A stretch of DNA of 64,000 nucleotides from Marinisporobacter balticus (GCF_004345705.1 NZ_SLWV01000014.1:1-64000); one strand, 5' to 3'; shown: positions 1 through 9,293, numbered from the stretch's first letter. The notes: generated by a model not told the origin, from the letters alone. Translations and numbers: made by a program.

Positions 1-21
1 AGAAGTCCAAGTTTTAAGCAT
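1..21 (-). CDS. 5' end of a gene running off the window
   Basis: Only the first seven codons (MLKTWTS) are inside the window. The start is supported by a perfect AGGAGG on the minus strand at 30-35, eight bases before the ATG. Nothing can be said about the product. It is divergent from the GH18 gene, so 22-201 holds both upstream regions. Confidence 0.5.
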
Positions 22-201
22 AAAATATTCCTCCTAAAAAATGTATTTTCAGGAGCATGACCGCAAATTTTTATACGTGTGTCAAGTATTTTATGCAAAA
101 AAAATGGGGGAATTAATAAAAATTTTGATTAATAAAAGAGAGTAATCACAGGGGATAAAGAGTTTCCGTGAGAGCTCTATGAATGAAAGGGGGAAATAAG
201 A

Positions 202-1896
202 ATGCGCATTTCAAAAAAGATAGTTGTATTACTTGTTATAACTTTTATGACAGTAGGTGCAATGATCAGTATACTAGAGTGGAAGAAAGAAAAGGTTGAT
301 TTAAACATGGACACAAGATTGATCATTGAGGATCAGGAAATAGCTGGTTATGAAGAACCTTATGTGGATGATACGGGAATATATCTTCCTTATAATGTTG
401 TAGTAGACCATTTATATCAAAACATGACGTTAGATAAAAAAAGTGAAAATATTTTTATCAACTTAGAGAATCAAGACATCCTATTAGAAGATCCTACATT
501 GACAGATTTCATAAAAGATAATAAAATTGCTATCAATGTACCGACAAAAGTAAAAGATGGACAGGCTTATGTACCTGTAAGCTTATTAAATAAATTATTT
601 GAGATAGATATTTGTTATGTGGATGATACGAAAGCTGTAATCATAGATCATTTTTCTTCTAAAATTATGGTTGGCGAGATCACAGAAAAGAAAGCAAAAA
701 TAAAATCAAAATCTTTCTCTTTAATCAATCCAAAGCTTAAAAAAGGAGATCAAGTACGTGTATATGGAGAAGAAGAAAATGATTATATCGTAAGAAGTGA
801 TGAAGGAATCATTGGAACTATTGAAAAAAAATATGTGCGTGTTATTGAGGAAGAAAGAAAAATAGACAAACAGCTAAATGAAAAAAGAGAGCTGTTTAAT
901 AGTAAAAACCAGAAGATTAATATTGTATGGGAATATGTGAATAAAAAATCACCCGATTTATCAAAGGAGATAAAAATAGAATCTTTAGATGTGATTGTGC
1001 CAACATGGTTTAGTATTGCAAATGATAAAGGAACTGTGATGAATAATGGAGATAGAAACTATGTTGAGGAAGCACATGAAAAGGGGTATAAGGTATGGGG
1101 GCTTGTAAATAATAGTTTCGATCCTGCGATTACTGCAAGTATATTAAAGGATGAAAAATTAAGAAAAAAAGTAATAGGACAATTAGTTATTTATGCGAGT
1201 TTATACGATTTAGATGGAATCAATATTGACTTTGAAAATGTATATTATGAAGATCAAAAAGCTTTGGTAAAGTTTGTTGAAGAAATAAAATATTATACGA
1301 AAAAACAAAATTTAGTACTTTCTATGGACATTACTGTACCATCTAGTAGTAAACAGTGGTCCAAGGTTTATGATCGAAGGGCGCTCGGCAAACTTGTAGA
1401 TTATATGGCTGTGATGACGTATGATGAACATTGGGCATCTAGTCCTGTGAGTGGCTCTGTAGCATCCGTCGGATGGGTTGAAAAAGGCATTTTAAATACT
1501 TTAAAATCGATTCCGGAAGAAAAGATCTTATTAGGATTACCTTTTTATACAAGACGTTGGAAAGAATCTAAGGATGCATCTGGAAAAGTAAAGGTGGAAT
1601 CAAAGGCGATTTCAATGACATGGGCAAAAAAAATCATTGATGAGAAAAATGCACCTGTTATTTGGAATGAAGAAGTAGGACAATATTATGCCCAGTACAA
1701 TGAAGACGATGCAGTATACAAAATATGGTTAGAAGATCCGCGTTCTATTGCCCTCAAGGTAGATTTAGTAGAAAAACATAATCTTGCTGGTACAGCTGCA
1801 TGGAGAAGAGGATATGAAGATGTACAGGTTTGGGCAGTTCTACAAAAAATTATAAAAAATGGAAAGACGTATACAGAATTAGGGTTTAATAATTAA
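202..1896 (+). CDS. Glycoside hydrolase family 18 protein with SH3-like domain, membrane-anchored
   Basis: Predicted peptidoglycan- or chitin-active hydrolase on the outer face of the membrane. Residues 6-25 form an uncleaved signal/anchor helix. Residues about 35-150 resemble the copper-amine-oxidase-N type domain common in Firmicute wall proteins. A bacterial SH3-like segment follows (about 155-215), then a GH18 barrel (about 230-560). The catalytic motif DGINIDFE lies at 338-345, so Glu345 is the likely acid/base, with Asp338 and Asp343 of the DxxDxDxE signature present. The later YMAVMTYDEHW motif is also typical. This architecture matches spore-cortex or wall GH18 proteins such as the YdhD/YvbX type. 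The substrate is inferred. The start has a GGGGGAAATAAG ribosome site. A terminator follows directly, so the gene is probably transcribed alone. Confidence 0.85.
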   Translation: MRISKKIVVLLVITFMTVGAMISILEWKKEKVDLNMDTRLIIEDQEIAGYEEPYVDDTGIYLPYNVVVDHLYQNMTLDKKSENIFINLENQDILLEDPTLTDFIKDNKIAINVPTKVKDGQAYVPVSLLNKLFEIDICYVDDTKAVIIDHFSSKIMVGEITEKKAKIKSKSFSLINPKLKKGDQVRVYGEEENDYIVRSDEGIIGTIEKKYVRVIEEERKIDKQLNEKRELFNSKNQKINIVWEYVNKKSPDLSKEIKIESLDVIVPTWFSIANDKGTVMNNGDRNYVEEAHEKGYKVWGLVNNSFDPAITASILKDEKLRKKVIGQLVIYASLYDLDGINIDFENVYYEDQKALVKFVEEIKYYTKKQNLVLSMDITVPSSSKQWSKVYDRRALGKLVDYMAVMTYDEHWASSPVSGSVASVGWVEKGILNTLKSIPEEKILLGLPFYTRRWKESKDASGKVKVESKAISMTWAKKIIDEKNAPVIWNEEVGQYYAQYNEDDAVYKIWLEDPRSIALKVDLVEKHNLAGTAAWRRGYEDVQVWAVLQKIIKNGKTYTELGFNN

Positions 1897-1897
1897 T

Positions 1898-1941
1898 AAA
1901 AAGGAGTTTTCTCTCATAATAAAACTAAGGAAGCTCCTTTT
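1898..1941 (+). terminator. Rho-independent terminator after the GH18 gene
   Basis: AAAAGGAG and CTCCTTTT arms flank an A/T-rich loop two bases after the stop codon, with the T tract inside the 3' arm. The hairpin also faces the minus strand. Confidence 0.6.
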
Positions 1942-1984
1942 GTATTATGCATCCTATAAAAATAAAGAAAAGTAAGGTGATCGC

Positions 1985-2245
1985 GTGTACTTTGCCTATA
2001 TGGTTAGGTGTAATGATAATTCTTTGTATAGTGGATATACAAAAGGCGATAGTCCAAGGAAGCGAGTAGACGCACACAACGGAGGAGCCGCTAGCAAATA
2101 TACGAGGACTAGATTACCCGTTAAATTAGTGTATTATGAAGAATTTGAAAGTAAAAGTGAAGCGATGAAAAGGGAGTGTGCATTTAAAAAACTAAACAAA
2201 GCACAAAAAGAGAAATTAGTAGAAGCATTTGAAACATCTGACTAG
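1985..2245 (+). CDS. GIY-YIG nuclease-superfamily protein (UPF0213/YhbQ-like)
   Basis: Small single-domain protein of 86 residues, the usual length for the UPF0213 family. The N-terminal YFAYMVRCNDNSLYSGYT carries the family form of the GIY-YIG motif, with the second element as LYSGYT. This is followed by the conserved HNGGAASKYTRTRLPV stretch and a C-terminal basic helix ending in AFKKLNKAQKEKLV. Family members are thought to be DNA-structure nucleases or repair accessories, but no substrate can be read from the sequence. It uses a GTG start with AGGTGA eight bases upstream. It stands alone between two terminator hairpins. Confidence 0.85.
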   Translation: MYFAYMVRCNDNSLYSGYTKGDSPRKRVDAHNGGAASKYTRTRLPVKLVYYEEFESKSEAMKRECAFKKLNKAQKEKLVEAFETSD

Positions 2246-2278
2246 ATGAAGGTTGGATGTTGTTCCCGAAATATTCAT

Positions 2279-2336
2279 AGCTTTAGATTTTAATAAGCAT
2301 ATTCCTAAATATAGAATTATAATCTAAAGCTTTTTT
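2279..2336 (+). terminator. Terminator after the GIY-YIG gene
   Basis: AGCTTTAGATT and AATCTAAAGCT form a perfect 11-bp stem with a long A/T loop, followed by six T. The rest of 2337-2606 is A/T-rich and shows no convincing gene; a promoter for the next gene presumably lies there but none is clear. Confidence 0.75.
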
Positions 2337-2606
2337 ATTTTTGTGTTTGTATTTTGTAGTAGCATAGTATCAGTCTATTTTCCTATGATTATTTTCCAAT
2401 ATACTCCTTTATGCTTTAGAGTGTAAACTAGTCATCAAAATGACCTCCTATATTTGGATTGTTTTGTTTTGACACTTTACAATATTAGATTTGAGGCTAT
2501 TTCCATATATTTTTCTATATGGGTTTGTTTATATTCTCTCTCAAGTAAGCATCGCTTTAAGTGGATACCATTTTAAGAAAAGTAGAAAGAATATAGGGGG
2601 GAAGTT

Positions 2607-3149
2607 ATGAAAGTGTTAATTGTTACAGAAAGGTTAAATATTTGTTTAGCGAAAGAGCAAGACATTCATACGATCATTGAGATTGAGAATCATGATGATA
2701 ATAAAAGGTTTATTTGGCAAGGTACATATCAAGAACACTTAGATGAAATTAATGATGATATGGCATTGTTACTTACATTTAGAGAAAAAGATGACAATAA
2801 AATTGTTGGCTATGCATTAGCTAAGATTAATTTTAAATTTGATGTTTTTGAATTACGTCGAATTGCAATTTCAAAAAAAGGTTGTGGTTATGGCAAGGAA
2901 TCCATTTTAGGAATAATAAAATATAGCTTTGAGCAGTTAAACACAAACAGATTTTGGCTAGATGTATATCCTAATAATGAAATTGGGATTAACCTATATA
3001 AGGGTATTGGTATGCATCTAGATGGTATATTGCGTCAATCCTATAAAGATGAAAGAGGATATCTTGATCAAATGATTTTTTCAATTCTTAGAGAAGCGTA
3101 TCTTGTAGATAAAAAATGTAATGCAGAAGAGTATATAGGCAATTATTAA
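2607..3149 (+). CDS. GNAT-family N-acetyltransferase
   Basis: Predicted acetyl-CoA-dependent acyltransferase of 180 residues. It has the GNAT order: an N-terminal LCLAKEQD-type strand, a central strand IVGYALAKI, the beta-4/alpha-3 acetyl-CoA site ELRRIAISKKGCGYGKE (Q/RxxGxG/A-like, around residues 90-106), and a later NEIGINLYKGIGM segment corresponding to the NxxAxxLYxkxGF motif. The last 20 residues are an extra tail. This RimJ/RimL-like layout is used on proteins, antibiotics and small amines, and the substrate is unknown. An AGGGGGGAAG site precedes the ATG. The next gene begins about 75 bases downstream on the same strand, so co-transcription is possible. Confidence 0.75.
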   Translation: MKVLIVTERLNICLAKEQDIHTIIEIENHDDNKRFIWQGTYQEHLDEINDDMALLLTFREKDDNKIVGYALAKINFKFDVFELRRIAISKKGCGYGKESILGIIKYSFEQLNTNRFWLDVYPNNEIGINLYKGIGMHLDGILRQSYKDERGYLDQMIFSILREAYLVDKKCNAEEYIGNY

Positions 3150-3225
3150 TATTAAATATTGATGATTTGTAATTAATGGGGGGCATTTGTAATAGATGTG
3201 TATAGAAGAAGAAAGGAGATTGAGT

Positions 3226-3555
3226 ATGGTTACATTTGATGATTTTTTGAAGTTAGATATTAGGGTTGGAGAAATAGTCCAAGTTGAAGTTTTTAAAAAG
3301 GCAAAAAAGCCTGCATATAAATTATGGATTGATTTTGGAGATGAACTTGGTATAAAGAAATCTAGTGCTCAAATTACTGAATGTTATAGAATAGAAGAAC
3401 TGATTGGCAAACAAGTTTTAGGGGTAGTAAATTTTCCTCCAAGGCAAATTGCTGATTTTATGTCAGAAGTATTGATATTGGGAATATATGCTGAACAAGG
3501 CGTTGTATTAATTCAACCAGAACAACCAGTAAGAAACGGAGACCGATTAGGATAA
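3226..3555 (+). CDS. csaA: tRNA-binding-domain protein CsaA
   Basis: Protein of 109 residues made of one OB-fold tRNA-binding (EMAP-II/Trbp111-like) domain, the full length of the CsaA family. Recognisable family features are FLKLDIRVGEIVQVEVF near the start, ARKPAYKLWIDFG-like KKPAYKLWIDFG, the SSAQIT loop, and the VVNFPPRQIADFMSEVLILG core. CsaA proteins are described as secretion-related chaperones in Bacillus and bind tRNA-like ligands as dimers. An in-frame upstream ATG at 3196 exists, but the GAAAGGAG site at 3211 is correctly spaced only for the ATG at 3226, and this start matches the family N terminus. Confidence 0.88.
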   Translation: MVTFDDFLKLDIRVGEIVQVEVFKKAKKPAYKLWIDFGDELGIKKSSAQITECYRIEELIGKQVLGVVNFPPRQIADFMSEVLILGIYAEQGVVLIQPEQPVRNGDRLG

Positions 3556-3837
3556 TACGTTGTTGTAAGTTAAAAGATGAAAAACTACCCTACTTTTAAT
3601 TATACGCATAATTAAAACACAGCTAAAGAATTAAATAAGCAATATAGTTCGTAATATTCTTATATTGTGGTGTGTGCTTTACGTAGGAGCAATACCTGGA
3701 TAGGGTAAAAATGGCTTTAGAAAGTTAAGCCTCTTTATAGTATAAGATTATTTGTAAGTAAATTCTGCATTGGGATTACCTATCCAAAAATAATTGATAA
3801 CAGGAGATAAGATGAAATGCTACTACAGATAACAAAC

Positions 3838-3935
3838 AATTCATACTATCCTACAAAAATCGTGTAGGACACCGTGAACGATGAGACCGTTAGCTGAAAT
3901 CAGACGCATGAATGCGCGAAGTAGTCTATACAGGG
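3838..3935. other. G+C-richer structured non-coding patch
   Basis: Most of 3556-3979 is A/T-rich without a gene, but 3848-3935 is distinctly richer in G+C and holds nested dyads: ACCGT repeats around 3871-3890, and GCATGAATGC framed by AGAC and GTCT between about 3900 and 3930. This resembles a structured RNA end or the terminal region of a mobile element rather than coding sequence. I cannot assign it to a family. It lies just before a membrane-protein gene, and a second patch of similar composition lies just after that gene. Confidence 0.3.
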
Positions 3936-3979
3936 CGAAAATTATATAGTACAGTTTTCCAAAGGAGAAATGATAATCA

Positions 3980-4708
3980 ATGAAAATTATTCGTAAAAAG
4001 GTATTATCTGTAGCAGTTATAATTATTCTTATACTGTTTATACCTTTGATTATTAATAGAATTAGTATTCTAATAAACTCCAAAATTATAGATGACTTGA
4101 GTGGAGAAATATATTATACAAAGAGGGTTGATGAGAGTTTGGCTTTATACAAATCAGATGCAAATATGAAAAATGAAAAGTTAATATATAATAATAAAGG
4201 AAATGGCAAGCTCAAATCTGGTGAAAGCAATGATAATATAGGAGATTTTGGATTTTTTCCTGAAATAGGAAAAATTGAATTTGAAGCGGTATACAATGGT
4301 AAATGGAGTATTCTTGGTATTAAAGAAGGTGAAACCAAGCCTATATATATTAGAGAATCAAAAGAAGTAAAAGTTCTAGATAATTATCGAGTAGTTGAAA
4401 TTGATACAGATTATATTCGTTGTAAGAATGCCAATTTAGAGATATATGAGAAACAAGGGTCTCTGTATATGAAAAAAAATGGGCAAGAAAAATGCATCAA
4501 AAGGTTTATAGGTATGTATTCTGAAAAGTTTACAGGCTATAGACCCGTTGGATTGTCTCCTGATGGTAAATATCTAGTTTACAGCAATTTAGGTGCATTT
4601 TTAGGAACCATAATTCATGAAAAAAAACAATATATCATGGACTTAAAAACAGGGAAAAGTACTGAGTATATTAGTTTTTCTTCAGATATTCAATGGGTGC
4701 TGCAATGA
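3980..4708 (+). CDS. Membrane-anchored protein of unknown function
   Basis: Not recognised. The 242-residue product has a basic N terminus followed by one hydrophobic segment (about residues 8-32) and then an extracytoplasmic domain of about 200 residues. The C-terminal part contains GLSPDGKYLVYSNL, a phrase typical of beta-propeller (TolB/WD40-like) blades, and YIMDLKTGKSTEYI, which fits the next strand pair, so a small or partial propeller is possible. The ribosome site is AAAGGAG. It is flanked on both sides by the odd G-rich patches, which suggests cargo of a decayed element or a recent insertion. Confidence 0.6.
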   Translation: MKIIRKKVLSVAVIIILILFIPLIINRISILINSKIIDDLSGEIYYTKRVDESLALYKSDANMKNEKLIYNNKGNGKLKSGESNDNIGDFGFFPEIGKIEFEAVYNGKWSILGIKEGETKPIYIRESKEVKVLDNYRVVEIDTDYIRCKNANLEIYEKQGSLYMKKNGQEKCIKRFIGMYSEKFTGYRPVGLSPDGKYLVYSNLGAFLGTIIHEKKQYIMDLKTGKSTEYISFSSDIQWVLQ

Positions 4709-4794
4709 TATAACGTTTGCAATAAAAAATAATTATTTTTTAAATTATTTGAAGGAGCATACATTAGTAGCTAACATGCTAGTATTAAATGATT

Positions 4795-5036
4795 ATGAAA
4801 ACTTTAGGGAGAACCAACGACGACATCGAGTCCAAAAACGTTAGTGACGCCAAGAAAAGCTTGGTATTACTGGTGACAGTAAAGGTAAGATTCTGGAGGG
4901 GTCTGTAGGGGTCAAAGAATGTGGTATGTATAAAAAGTAATGTCAGGAACTTGAGAGGTCTCATTGCCACTTGAGAATAATAAACCGAAAAACAAGATGT
5001 TGTAAAGGCAGTGAGAATTTGAAAACAGATCCGTGT
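4795..5036. other. Probable relic of a group II intron or similar structured RNA element
   Basis: The 510 bases before topB contain no credible gene. From about 4795 to 5036 the sequence is G-rich and purine-rich, with phrases such as CGAGTCC, ACGTTAGTGA, CTTGGTATTACTGGT and GGAGGGGTCTGTAGGGGTC. From memory, such phrases resemble domain I of bacterial group II introns that carry a maturase. No maturase ORF, domain V or domain VI follows, so any intron would be truncated. Assignment is by resemblance only. Confidence 0.3.
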
Positions 5037-5149
5037 CCCTTATTTTGAAAAATATTTACCCCTACAGCCAAAAATTTTGCAATAGAGTAAAATATTGATT
5101 ATAATAATAGAGATAGGAATATTTTTGTATGAAAAGTATGTATATTGTT

Positions 5150-5184
5150 AAAAATATCGAGCAAGTGACTTGCTCGATATTTTT
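5150..5184. repeat. Perfect 17-bp inverted repeat before topB
   Basis: AAAAATATCGAGCAAGT (5150-5166) and its exact reverse complement (5168-5184) are separated by one base. As RNA it would be a long hairpin ending in a T run, so it could terminate transcription entering from upstream. It lies only 35 bases before the topB start. Confidence 0.7.
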
Positions 5185-5219
5185 ACGAAAAGTAAATGTA
5201 TTTGAATTGGAGTGTTAGG

Positions 5220-7586
5220 ATGAGTAAAGCATTATTTATAACGGAGAAACCAAGTGTTGCAATAGAGTTTGCAAAAGTGTTAAATATTAAAGGCGGTAGT
5301 AAGCGGGATGGATTTATAGAATCAGAGAAGGCAGTTGTTACATGGTGTGTTGGACATTTAGTGAATATGAGCTATCCTGAAGTCTATGATCCTAAATATA
5401 AAAAATGGATATTAAACGATCTGCCGTTTTTGCCAAAAAAATATAAATATGAAGTCATAAAGAATGTAAAAAAACAATTTGATATTGTAAAAAAACAGAT
5501 GAAAAGAGGAGATATATCTACGATATATGTATGTACAGACTCGGGGCGAGAAGGGGAGTATATCTACAGATTAGTAGATGAAATGGTTGATGTAAAAGAT
5601 AAAATAAAAAAAAGAGTTTGGATTGATTCACAAACGGAAGAAGAAATCCGAAAAGGTGTAAAAAATGCAAAGCTATTGTCAGAATATGACCGTTTATCGG
5701 ATTCCGCTTATTTAAGAGCAAAAGAAGATTACTTGATAGGGATCAATTTTTCAAGATTATTAACATTGAGTTATGGAAGAATGATTAGTAATGCATTAGG
5801 GAAAAAATATGTAGTGATTGCAGTAGGGCGTGTGATGACTTGTGTATTGGGTATGATCGTAGGGAGAGAACAAGAAATTAATAAATTTGTAAAAACCCCT
5901 TATTATAAAATTATTTCAACATTTCAGCTTGAAGAATCACTAGATTATGCTGGGGAATGGAAAGCTGTAGAGGGTTCTAATTATTATTTATCGAATTTAT
6001 TATTTAAAGATATTGGATTTAAAGAAAAAGAAAAGGCACAAAAATTTATTGATGACTTAAAAAAAGATAATCCTGAAATGATAGCAACCATTGAAGAAGT
6101 AAGCAGAAAGAAAGAAAATAAAAATCCACCGCTATTATATAATCTAGCAGAGCTACAAAATGAATGTGCTAAAAAATTCAAATTAAGCCCAGATCAGACT
6201 TTAGAGATTGTGCAAGGCATGTATGAAAAGAAAATGCTTACATATCCTAGAACCGATGCAAGAGTACTATCAAAAGCTGTAACAAAAGAAATCCACAAAA
6301 ATATAAAAGGACTTTCAAATATGAGTAAAATATGCAATTTGGACCAACAAGATCAAGCGATCGATGGTTTTGTTCAAAAAATTGTAGATGAGGGATTGTT
6401 TAAAGGCTTAGAAAAGACAAAGTATGTAAACGATAAAGCCATTACAGATCACTATGCCATTATTCCTACAGGCCAAGGGCTTGGGAGTTTTAATAAATTA
6501 TCCGATGATGGCAAAAAAATATTTGTACTAATTGTAAGACGGTTTCTGGCAATTTTTTATCCGCCAGCTATTTTTAGTAAGTTATCGATTATCACAAAAA
6601 TTGAATCAGAACCTTTTTTTACTTCTTCAAAAGTATGTGTCCAAGAAGGGTACTTGCGTGTACTGAATGATGGACAAAAGAATCAAGATACAAAAGAGAC
6701 GGATGCAGAAATACTAAAGAAACTAAAAAAAGGTCAAAAATTAAAAATTCATCATTTGATTATCAAAGAAAGTGAAACAACACCACCGAAAAGGTATAAT
6801 TCAGGGGCTATGATTTTAGCAATGGAGAATGCTGGGAAATTGATTGAAGATGAAGAACTAAGAGAACAAATTAAAGGTAGTGGTATTGGAACCAGCGCTA
6901 CAAGGGCTGAAATATTAAAAAAACTACAAAAAATTGGGTATATCAAATTAAATAAAAAAACACAAATATTAACACCTGCGCCAATGGGAGAGATGATTTA
7001 TGATGTAGTAAATAAGTCCGTTGCGTCCTTACTTAATCCAGCACTTACGGCTAGTTGGGAAAAAGGTTTAATGATGATTGCTAATGGAGAAATCAAAACA
7101 GATGAATATATGGAAAAATTAGAAGCATACATAAGAAAAAATACACAAAAAGTATTGAAACTAAACAATCATTCTAATTTAAGCAATACTTTTGCGCCTA
7201 TTCCAAGTAGTAATGGGAATATAGAGAGAAACCAAGAAGAAGGAAAAAGAAAAGGGAATCATGCATTAGGAGTGTGCATTACTTGCAATTATGGAAAAAT
7301 TTTGGAAAATAGGAAAGCTTTTTATTGTAGTAATTGGAAGAATGGATGTAAATTTACTGTTTGGAAAAATAGCTTAGATATGTATGGACAGAAAGTTACA
7401 GCAAAACTGATTGAGGAGCTTCTTGAAAAAGGGAGCATAAAAGATATGCAGATTATTTTACCACAGACACACGAGAAATGCAGTGCATCCCTTGAATTTA
7501 GAAATGATAAAAGTGGTGCCTTAGAATTGAAGAATGTTAAGCGTATCGAAGAAAAGGAATCAAAAGACGAACGAACGATTGATTAA
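5220..7586 (+). CDS. topB: DNA topoisomerase III (type IA)
   Basis: Single-strand-passing topoisomerase that decatenates and relaxes negatively supercoiled DNA, 788 residues from the chosen start. The N-terminal Toprim domain (about 1-150) starts MSKALFITEKPSVA and carries the acidic motif TDSGREGE. The active-site motif LTYPRTDARVL puts the catalytic tyrosine at residue 342. The GSGIGTSATRAEIL and later PAMGEMI blocks are typical of the family. The C terminus holds a Cys4-like element (CITC near 686, YCSNWKNGC near 702) that may bind zinc, then a charged tail. An in-frame ATG at 5196 is rejected because TTGGAGTG fits the ATG at 5220 and family members begin with (M)SKxLxIxEKPS. It stands alone; topB also occurs on mobile elements, but no conjugation genes are seen nearby. 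Confidence 0.95.
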   Translation: MSKALFITEKPSVAIEFAKVLNIKGGSKRDGFIESEKAVVTWCVGHLVNMSYPEVYDPKYKKWILNDLPFLPKKYKYEVIKNVKKQFDIVKKQMKRGDISTIYVCTDSGREGEYIYRLVDEMVDVKDKIKKRVWIDSQTEEEIRKGVKNAKLLSEYDRLSDSAYLRAKEDYLIGINFSRLLTLSYGRMISNALGKKYVVIAVGRVMTCVLGMIVGREQEINKFVKTPYYKIISTFQLEESLDYAGEWKAVEGSNYYLSNLLFKDIGFKEKEKAQKFIDDLKKDNPEMIATIEEVSRKKENKNPPLLYNLAELQNECAKKFKLSPDQTLEIVQGMYEKKMLTYPRTDARVLSKAVTKEIHKNIKGLSNMSKICNLDQQDQAIDGFVQKIVDEGLFKGLEKTKYVNDKAITDHYAIIPTGQGLGSFNKLSDDGKKIFVLIVRRFLAIFYPPAIFSKLSIITKIESEPFFTSSKVCVQEGYLRVLNDGQKNQDTKETDAEILKKLKKGQKLKIHHLIIKESETTPPKRYNSGAMILAMENAGKLIEDEELREQIKGSGIGTSATRAEILKKLQKIGYIKLNKKTQILTPAPMGEMIYDVVNKSVASLLNPALTASWEKGLMMIANGEIKTDEYMEKLEAYIRKNTQKVLKLNNHSNLSNTFAPIPSSNGNIERNQEEGKRKGNHALGVCITCNYGKILENRKAFYCSNWKNGCKFTVWKNSLDMYGQKVTAKLIEELLEKGSIKDMQIILPQTHEKCSASLEFRNDKSGALELKNVKRIEEKESKDERTID

Positions 7587-7676
7587 TAAATAGAGAGATC
7601 TTCAGATTTAAAAAGCAATTTCAAGGATAGAACAGAGAAAACGATTTCACAGCATTATATTGAAAAATCTGAAAAT

Positions 7677-7709
7677 TGTAACATGACTTAAATTGTTATA
7701 TACTATAAT
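7677..7709 (+). promoter_or_regulatory. Possible promoter of the symporter gene
   Basis: TTGTAA at 7677-7682 is followed after 16 bases by TATACT, and TATAAT overlaps at 7704-7709. It is about 70 bases before the symporter start. Confidence 0.4.
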
Positions 7710-7778
7710 AGCATAGGTCATTAATTGTGCTTTCAAAGACAGGATGTGGCAATAATATTAAGGAGGGGAGAAAAAAAT

Positions 7779-9188
7779 ATGGAAAAAAGAGAAAATTGGG
7801 GATCGAAGATTGGCTTTATAATGGCTGCAGCTGGTTCTGCAGTAGGACTAGGAAATATATGGAAATTCCCGTTTACTGCAGGTGACAACGGGGGCGGGGC
7901 ATTTGTTTTAGTTTATTTAATTTTTGTTGCACTTATTGGTTTTAGTGTTATGCTTACAGAATTTACAGTAGGTAGAAGAAAACAATTAGCTGCTGTTGGT
8001 GCGTTTAAATCAGTGGATAGGCGTTGGACATTTGCAGGAGTTTTGGGTGTTTTAAGTGGTTTTTTAATTATGGGATTTTATCCTGTAGTTGGAGGATGGG
8101 CGCTCGCATATGTATTTAAAGTAATGGGGGGATTGTTAAATAATCCTGCTACTATTGGGGATGCTTTTGGTACGTTTATTACAAATCCTACTATACCCCT
8201 TATTTGGATGGTATTATACCTTATTTTAAACATTGTAATTGTTGCAAAAGGTGTATCTTCCGGAATTGAAAAAGCCGGAAAAATATTAATGCCATTACTA
8301 TTTTGTATTTTAATTGTTATTGCAATCAAGGGTTTAACACTACCTGGTGCAATGGAGGGTATGGAATTCTTATTTAAACCTGATTTTAGTAAAATCAATG
8401 GTAGTGTCGTGCTCGCAGCTTTAGGGCAAGCGTTTTTCTCATTATCATTAGGTATGGGATGTATGATTACTTATGGTTCATACCTATCTAAGAAAGAAAA
8501 TCTAGTGCAAAATGCAGCGATCGTTACTGCAATGGATACAGCGGTTGCATTATTAGCTGGTATTGCAATGTTCCCAGCAATGTTTGCATTTGGTATGGAG
8601 CCAGCTGCAGGACCTGGATTAGTTTTCGTCGTTGTACCTACATTGTTCGCAGAGATGGGAGCTATGGGACCAATGTTTGCAGTTATGTTCTTTATAGCAC
8701 TTACAGTAGCTGCTTTAACGTCATCCGTTTCATTATTAGAAGTGGTTGTTGCATTTTTAATAGATGAAAAGAAGTTTACTAGGAAGAAAGCTGTATTTTC
8801 TTCAGCATCAATTATGGCGTTACTTTGTGTGTTAGCTTCTTTATCACTAGGAGGTATAGGGCCAAAATTATTTGGAACAGGTGCATTTGATGTATTTGAT
8901 TTATTAACAGATAAGATCTTCTTGGCAATCGGCGGAATGTTATTATGTATTTTTGCAGGTTGGAGATTAAAGAAAGAAGATTTATATGATGAAATTACAA
9001 GCAATGGCACAGTAAAGTTCAATTTGTTTGGGTTATGGTATGCATTGGTTAAATTTATTATTCCAATTACAATTTTGATTGTGGCTGTGAATGGAATTCG
9101 TCAAGGATTTGAAAGTGGTTCTGGCCCAGTTATGGTAGTAGGAATAGCTATAATTGCAATCTTTGCAGCGATATCTAAAAAGCTTTAG
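7779..9188 (+). CDS. Sodium:neurotransmitter symporter family transporter (LeuT/SNF fold)
   Basis: Sodium-driven uptake carrier for an amino acid or related amine in the cytoplasmic membrane, 469 residues. The N terminus has the family signature GSAVGLGNIWKFP in TM1, followed by GGGAFVLVYL in TM2. About 11 hydrophobic segments can be counted, as in the bacterial 11-TM branch. The central FFSLSLGMGCMITYGSYL block is the conserved TM6 region that lines the substrate site. Substrate cannot be deduced. The start is set by AGGAGGGGAG before the ATG at 7779; an ORF extension upstream to 7725 lacks a ribosome site. A terminator follows, so the gene is monocistronic. Confidence 0.92.
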   Translation: MEKRENWGSKIGFIMAAAGSAVGLGNIWKFPFTAGDNGGGAFVLVYLIFVALIGFSVMLTEFTVGRRKQLAAVGAFKSVDRRWTFAGVLGVLSGFLIMGFYPVVGGWALAYVFKVMGGLLNNPATIGDAFGTFITNPTIPLIWMVLYLILNIVIVAKGVSSGIEKAGKILMPLLFCILIVIAIKGLTLPGAMEGMEFLFKPDFSKINGSVVLAALGQAFFSLSLGMGCMITYGSYLSKKENLVQNAAIVTAMDTAVALLAGIAMFPAMFAFGMEPAAGPGLVFVVVPTLFAEMGAMGPMFAVMFFIALTVAALTSSVSLLEVVVAFLIDEKKFTRKKAVFSSASIMALLCVLASLSLGGIGPKLFGTGAFDVFDLLTDKIFLAIGGMLLCIFAGWRLKKEDLYDEITSNGTVKFNLFGLWYALVKFIIPITILIVAVNGIRQGFESGSGPVMVVGIAIIAIFAAISKKL

Positions 9189-9254
9189 TATTGGTTAGAA
9201 AATAGGCTTTTGTCAAAGTTTGTTGGTGAAGCGTAAACCATAATATTAAATATA

Positions 9255-9293
9255 AAAACATCTTAAGGCAATCATGTCTTAAGCTGTTTTTAT
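9255..9293 (+). terminator. Terminator after the symporter gene
   Basis: AAAACA-CTTAAG pairs with CTTAAG-TGTTTT around a 10-base loop with one mismatch, followed by T-rich sequence. Confidence 0.6.

Noticed and set aside
2400..2480. Possible transposase or IS remnant with GTCA/TGAC repeats
   Set aside because: Only short dyads and no protein similarity in any frame; too weak to call.
8471..9022. Minus-strand frame of 183 codons in the symporter gene
   Set aside because: Antisense of membrane-protein codons; no ribosome site and no recognisable domain.
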